64,000 nt of DNA from an uncultured Anaeroplasmataceae bacterium. GTDB lineage: Bacteria > Bacillota_I > Bacilli_A > Acholeplasmatales > Anaeroplasmataceae. The first letter of the stretch is position 1, and every line of letters begins with the position of its first letter. Position numbers and translations under genes: made by a program. The stretch lies in contig CAJTTN010000003.1 of NCBI GenBank assembly GCA_910579215.1, forward strand, positions 1-64,000, given 5' to 3'. Below, in pieces: positions 60,746 to 64,000 of the stretch. Under the pieces are notes generated by a model, which made no database searches, was not told the origin of the DNA, and worked only from the letters and a program-made list of their open reading frames with translations.

Positions 60746-63700
60746 TCAAATATACAAGCAATCCTGCTTTTCCATAATTTTTCCATCTAGCTTTAAAAAT
60801 ACAAGAGCTTCCTCTAATATCTCTATAGCGCGCTCACTCATACGACTATAGCCTAAAAGTCCTACAATATGTTTAAAGCATCCATCCTTTGTAATACCAT
60901 TACTTTTCTTTACAATTTGATAGATAGCATCCATCAGCTCTAAGGGATGTATGTGTTCAATAGATCTATCCTTAGAAATACGTAAAGGAAGAGCAACAAT
61001 AGGGTGAAGAGAAAGAAAATCCTTATCCTTGTAAACTTCTAGCTCTGCTAAATCCTTTTCAAAATAATCACGAACCAATGCTGTAACCTTTGTTCGACCA
61101 TACATAAAGCATATTCTCTTTAATAAATAATCTATATGAATGGGAGCCTCCTTACCTATAATCAATTCAATAACGTCTCTTGGTGTTTTTTGATGGTAAG
61201 CTTTACGGATTTCCTCTTCTGTTACCTTAGGATAGGTGGTAAAATTTTCTTCAAAAGCTTCTTCCTTTTTGATCAAAAATTGAGGACCATCTATTACTTC
61301 CTGACCATTTGAAACATCCTCTTTTAAAAAGTCAAGAATACGTTTTTGTTCCATTTCTTTATTCATAATCCATTTTGTTGAAAATATTCTTAAAAATCTC
61401 CAACCCAAACGCTCTAATAATCTTTCCTGAAGAGCATTTGCATCACTACAATTTCCTAGTTGATAGGATGGTCCGTCTATCATAATAGCTACACGATATT
61501 CCTTTGAAATTCTATCTAAAATTGCTATGTCAATGGTAAATGAAGAACATCCTACATGGGTATCCATCAAGTAACCATTCTGCAAAAGAAACTTTGAAAC
61601 ACTAGAAATAACGCCGTCCGTAGATTCAGCAGAAAATATCTTTGGATTAGATTGTGACTCAGCAAAGGCTAAATAGTCCTTGAGTAAAGCAACTCCCGTT
61701 GATTCTGTTTGTGTTAGCTTTATATCTGTTGAGCGAATAGAGCTTACAACAATTATATTTTCTTTAGCTCTTGTGATGGCAACATTTAAACGCTTTTCTC
61801 CTCCTAATACATTTAATGGTCCAAAGCGTTGATAAAATTTATGTTCCTTTGTGTAACCAAAACAAATACTAAAGATGATAACATCTCTTTCATCTCCCTG
61901 TACTGATTCTAAATTTTTCACAAAAAAGGGCTCCTCTATATGCTTAGTTAAATAAGATCTTTTTTCTGGAAAGGCTTCTAATTGCTCATCAATTAAGTCT
62001 GCAATTAAATCTGCCTGAGCATTAGAAAAGGCAACAACGCCCAAGGATTTATCTGGTGTTCCTTCAAAATGCTTAAAAATCAAATCCACGACATGGTTTG
62101 CCTCAATCCTATTGGTCCTTGCCTTAACCTCATAGGTCCCCATTAAAAAATGAAAATCAACACCAAGACCATGCTGATGAGGCTTAGCCTGAGGGAAGGT
62201 AATAAGCTTATTATCATAAAACTTTTGATTAGAAAATTGAATAAGCTCTTCACTTTTACTTCGATAATGGTACTGTAATCTTTTTGTAGAAAATACTGTA
62301 CTAGCTTTATCTAAAATGGACTCTCTATCATTTTCATACTCTTCCTCATCCTCTATGAGACTTGTAAAAAAATTAGAAGGTGGCATTTGTTTACTATCAC
62401 CAATAATAATACACTGCTTAGCTCGATAGATTGCCCCTAAAGCGTCCCAAGCATAAACCTGAGAGGCTTCGTCAAAAATGACAGCATCAAACATATTTAA
62501 TTCACTATTTAAATAGGTAGAAACTGATAAAGGGCTCATCAAAAAGACAGGCTTAATATCTAAAATCAAATCAAAAATTTCTTCTAATAATAAACGAATT
62601 GGCTTCTGTTTTCTAGACTTATTATATTCTTTAACTAAAATAGAAAATTTAGAACCCAGCATGAGACTCTCATCTGGTCGTTGATTAGAAAGTAGAGAAA
62701 CGATGTGTGCCTTATTCGTTTCTAAATGTAGCAAATCTAAGCTCTTAAATTCTTTAAGAATTGTTTCTGTTTCAAGACTAGAAAATTTTCTTAAAATTGG
62801 ATTGTAATTTAGCTCATATAAAATATTGGCTTGCCAATAGGAGGCTTCAAAATTTTTACAAAGCCTCTTTATATTCACCTTGTTTTCAATAGAATAATCT
62901 ATAAATTTTATGAAAGAGTTTTTGTTAAGCTCTTCTAGAATTCCTAGTCTTTCTGTATGCACCTCTAATAATTCTATTGAATCTACCATATCCCTAAGCT
63001 TTAAATGTAGCTCTTCTACATCTGCCTCAATTAGATTGATGACTAAGGAATCAAAACGTGAAATATAGTTTTTTAAATCTAATGTATTAATCTTTTTAAA
63101 TTGAATAACCAAATCCAAGCATAAGCTTTTTAAGGCAATAAATTGATCCTTATTTAAAGCTAAAGAGAATGGTAGTTTCATCAAGCTTTCTGCATCTTGA
63201 TATAGGGCATCATATTCTACAGGACGATACTCTTCTGGAAGAGACTTCCTTAGCTTTCGTAATGCTAAAAGGTTTCTTTTATACTCTATAGTCTCCTCTA
63301 ATTTATTTAAAATAATCTTATCCTGCATTTTTATCTTTGTATAAGATTTTATTTCTTTTTTGGCTTTGTGATAGCTTGGAGATAAGAATTTAAATGGCTT
63401 TTGAAGGGTAGTAGAAAAAACTTGAGTTAATTCCTCGAGTCCTTCTAGCTTTAAGATTCTTAAATCAATAAATTGATCTAAGGTGGAATTTGATTTATAA
63501 GCATTTCTTTTTTTGTATTGTTCTAGCTTTTTACAAAGAATTTCTCTTTTTTCCTTCTGAAAGTAATCTGGTAAAAAATAATTCAACTGCAAAATTAAAT
63601 CTAAATAGGGAATCGTATCCACTATATCTTTATAGCTATGTATTTCTAAAGGAAAAGCCTTAGTCAGCATTTTTTTCATTTCAATCATCGCTTCAAAAAA

Positions 63701-63961
63701 ATGACAAAGCTTTTCCAAATCCTGTTTTGCTTCATATTTTAAATACATAAAATCCTTAGAAATGAACCCATAAAAGGGACCTCTATGGTAATCATAGCCC
63801 AATGCAGAGGAATACATGACATACAGCTTTAATTTTTCATAGATTTCCATATATAAGCTGTAATCAATAGCTTCAATATTTTCAATAGGAAGGATAAAGT
63901 CAGGAGACTCTATCTTCAAAAAGGCAGAATAAATTTCATACAAGCTTTTCCCTGTTCTCAA
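60746..63961 (-). CDS. DUF4011/DUF3320-type superfamily 1 helicase-nuclease, 3' part after a frameshift
   Basis: A 1071-codon ORF with the C-terminal two-thirds of a large SF1 helicase. Motif II DEASQ (497-501), motif III GDSKQMPPS (521-529), HYRSKSEELIQFSN, QGDERD (688-693) and motif VI NVAITRAKE (726-734) are present. Then a PD-(D/E)XK/MTES_1575-like domain (about 780-890: GCSSFTIDIAI, LLERLGWRFLRIFSTKW) and DUF3320 (about 980-1060: EHIHPLELMDAIYQIVKKS). No Walker A (GPPGTGKS) is present, and the first residues RTGKSLYEIY match mid-protein family sequence. The N-terminal part must lie beyond the window in another frame (see 63958). May function in DNA repair or defence if translated whole. 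Confidence 0.82.
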   Translation of the reverse strand: MRTGKSLYEIYSAFLKIESPDFILPIENIEAIDYSLYMEIYEKLKLYVMYSSALGYDYHRGPFYGFISKDFMYLKYEAKQDLEKLCHFFEAMIEMKKMLTKAFPLEIHSYKDIVDTIPYLDLILQLNYFLPDYFQKEKREILCKKLEQYKKRNAYKSNSTLDQFIDLRILKLEGLEELTQVFSTTLQKPFKFLSPSYHKAKKEIKSYTKIKMQDKIILNKLEETIEYKRNLLALRKLRKSLPEEYRPVEYDALYQDAESLMKLPFSLALNKDQFIALKSLCLDLVIQFKKINTLDLKNYISRFDSLVINLIEADVEELHLKLRDMVDSIELLEVHTERLGILEELNKNSFIKFIDYSIENKVNIKRLCKNFEASYWQANILYELNYNPILRKFSSLETETILKEFKSLDLLHLETNKAHIVSLLSNQRPDESLMLGSKFSILVKEYNKSRKQKPIRLLLEEIFDLILDIKPVFLMSPLSVSTYLNSELNMFDAVIFDEASQVYAWDALGAIYRAKQCIIIGDSKQMPPSNFFTSLIEDEEEYENDRESILDKASTVFSTKRLQYHYRSKSEELIQFSNQKFYDNKLITFPQAKPHQHGLGVDFHFLMGTYEVKARTNRIEANHVVDLIFKHFEGTPDKSLGVVAFSNAQADLIADLIDEQLEAFPEKRSYLTKHIEEPFFVKNLESVQGDERDVIIFSICFGYTKEHKFYQRFGPLNVLGGEKRLNVAITRAKENIIVVSSIRSTDIKLTQTESTGVALLKDYLAFAESQSNPKIFSAESTDGVISSVSKFLLQNGYLMDTHVGCSSFTIDIAILDRISKEYRVAIMIDGPSYQLGNCSDANALQERLLERLGWRFLRIFSTKWIMNKEMEQKRILDFLKEDVSNGQEVIDGPQFLIKKEEAFEENFTTYPKVTEEEIRKAYHQKTPRDVIELIIGKEAPIHIDYLLKRICFMYGRTKVTALVRDYFEKDLAELEVYKDKDFLSLHPIVALPLRISKDRSIEHIHPLELMDAIYQIVKKSNGITKDGCFKHIVGLLGYSRMSERAIEILEEALVFLKLDGKIMEKQDCLYI

Positions 63962-64000
63962 AATCGGCTCATGAAGCTTTGTTCGATATTCTTCTAATAA
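63958..64000 (-). pseudogene. End of the upstream helicase frame, interrupted by TGA
   Basis: Read on the minus strand from the window edge, the frame encodes ...EEYRTKLHEPI then TGA at 63958-63960. Family members continue from LHEPI-type sequence straight into a TGKSLYE-type sequence, which is what the downstream ORF begins with in the next frame. One extra T in the TTT at about 63960-63962 would join them. Either a true frameshift or a homopolymer sequencing error. Confidence 0.65.

Noticed and set aside
60746..63961. TGKS at the start of the helicase ORF as a Walker A
   Set aside because: It lacks the preceding GxP/GxxG glycines and is followed by LYE, a family motif downstream of the real Walker A.
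1..64000. Mollicutes genetic code with TGA as tryptophan
   Set aside because: TGA ends tsaC and the Nudix gene at sensible points (including an ATGA overlap), and conserved Trp positions use TGG.
1..64000. CRISPR array, insertion sequence, prophage or tRNA gene
   Set aside because: I saw no evenly spaced direct repeats, no transposase or integrase, no phage structural genes, and no tRNA cloverleaf in the intergenic gaps.

Overview
This 64 kb window is from a low-GC, spore-forming, cell-walled Bacillota. The 16S fragment at the left edge (first ~246 nt, minus strand) reads most like the Erysipelotrichia/Mollicutes-related side of the Bacilli; that is a judgement by eye, not a database match. 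meso-Diaminopimelate dehydrogenase, SpoIIR and a PdaA-like deacetylase argue for peptidoglycan and sporulation. TGA is a stop here (tsaC, the Nudix/prmC ATGA junction), so the code is standard. Almost every gene is on the minus strand, co-oriented with the rRNA, dnaB and rpsF-ssb-rpsR, which suggests that replication runs right to left through the window. Gene starts were chosen from Shine-Dalgarno (SD) spacing and often lie a few codons inside the longest ORF.

Layout from left to right. 1-414: 16S rRNA 5' end with its leader and promoter. 0.5-5.9 kb: ddh, a MazG-like pyrophosphohydrolase, a GH105 hydrolase, then GNAT-like/spoIIR/tsaC/prmC/Nudix, close to the B. subtilis prmC-spoIIR-ywlB-ywlC neighbourhood. 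6.1-12.7 kb: accessory regulators, comprising an HTH/membrane-protein pair, an orphan membrane protein, two tandem paralogous XRE regulators with ankyrin-like tails, and an HTH plus membrane protein plus NatAB-type exporter operon. 13.0-29.1 kb: an uninterrupted 16-gene carbohydrate operon. 29.2-32.9 kb: its IclR regulator and a large surface lipoprotein. 33.0-42.4 kb: a 49-aa ORF, a deacetylase, mfd, prfA, dnaB and a gdpP-rplI fusion. 42.6-46.3 kb: a lipoprotein, a small HTH protein behind an elaborate leader, and an SBP/permease/ATPase importer. 46.4-52.3 kb: a phosphorelay of hybrid kinase, REC/HD-GYP/GGDEF protein and HPt. 52.5-55.9 kb: a response regulator/ABC/histidine kinase cassette. 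56.0-57.1 kb: rpsF-ssb-rpsR. 57.3-60.7 kb: a U32 peptidase and a diaminopentanoate-dehydrogenase-like gene, both on the plus strand. 60.7-64.0 kb: a DUF4011/DUF3320-type helicase that appears frameshifted at 63.96 kb.

The most interesting unit is the carbohydrate operon. It holds two LplB/LplC-type permeases, a MalK-type ATPase and a lipoprotein binding protein. It also holds two surface beta-helix lipoproteins, two signal-peptide-less alginate_lyase-family enzymes, an aldo/keto reductase, NagA and NagB, and five small integral membrane proteins threaded between the transporter genes. This fits outside cleavage of an acidic, N-acetylhexosamine-containing polysaccharide, import of oligosaccharides, cytoplasmic lyase cleavage, and entry of the amino sugar through NagA/NagB. 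The substrate is inferred. A 22-bp element with only two mismatches lies just before the first gene of this operon and just before the separate Big-domain lipoprotein gene; it is a good candidate operator for the IclR protein.

Other points of note are an internal SD that could release free ribosomal protein L9 from the gdpP-rplI fusion; a leader before the 43.5 kb HTH gene with a short ORF overlapping a terminator followed by an SD-sequestering hairpin; direct repeats before the ABC genes of the 55 kb two-component cassette; and a symmetric operator-like site over the promoter of the 12.7 kb HTH operon.
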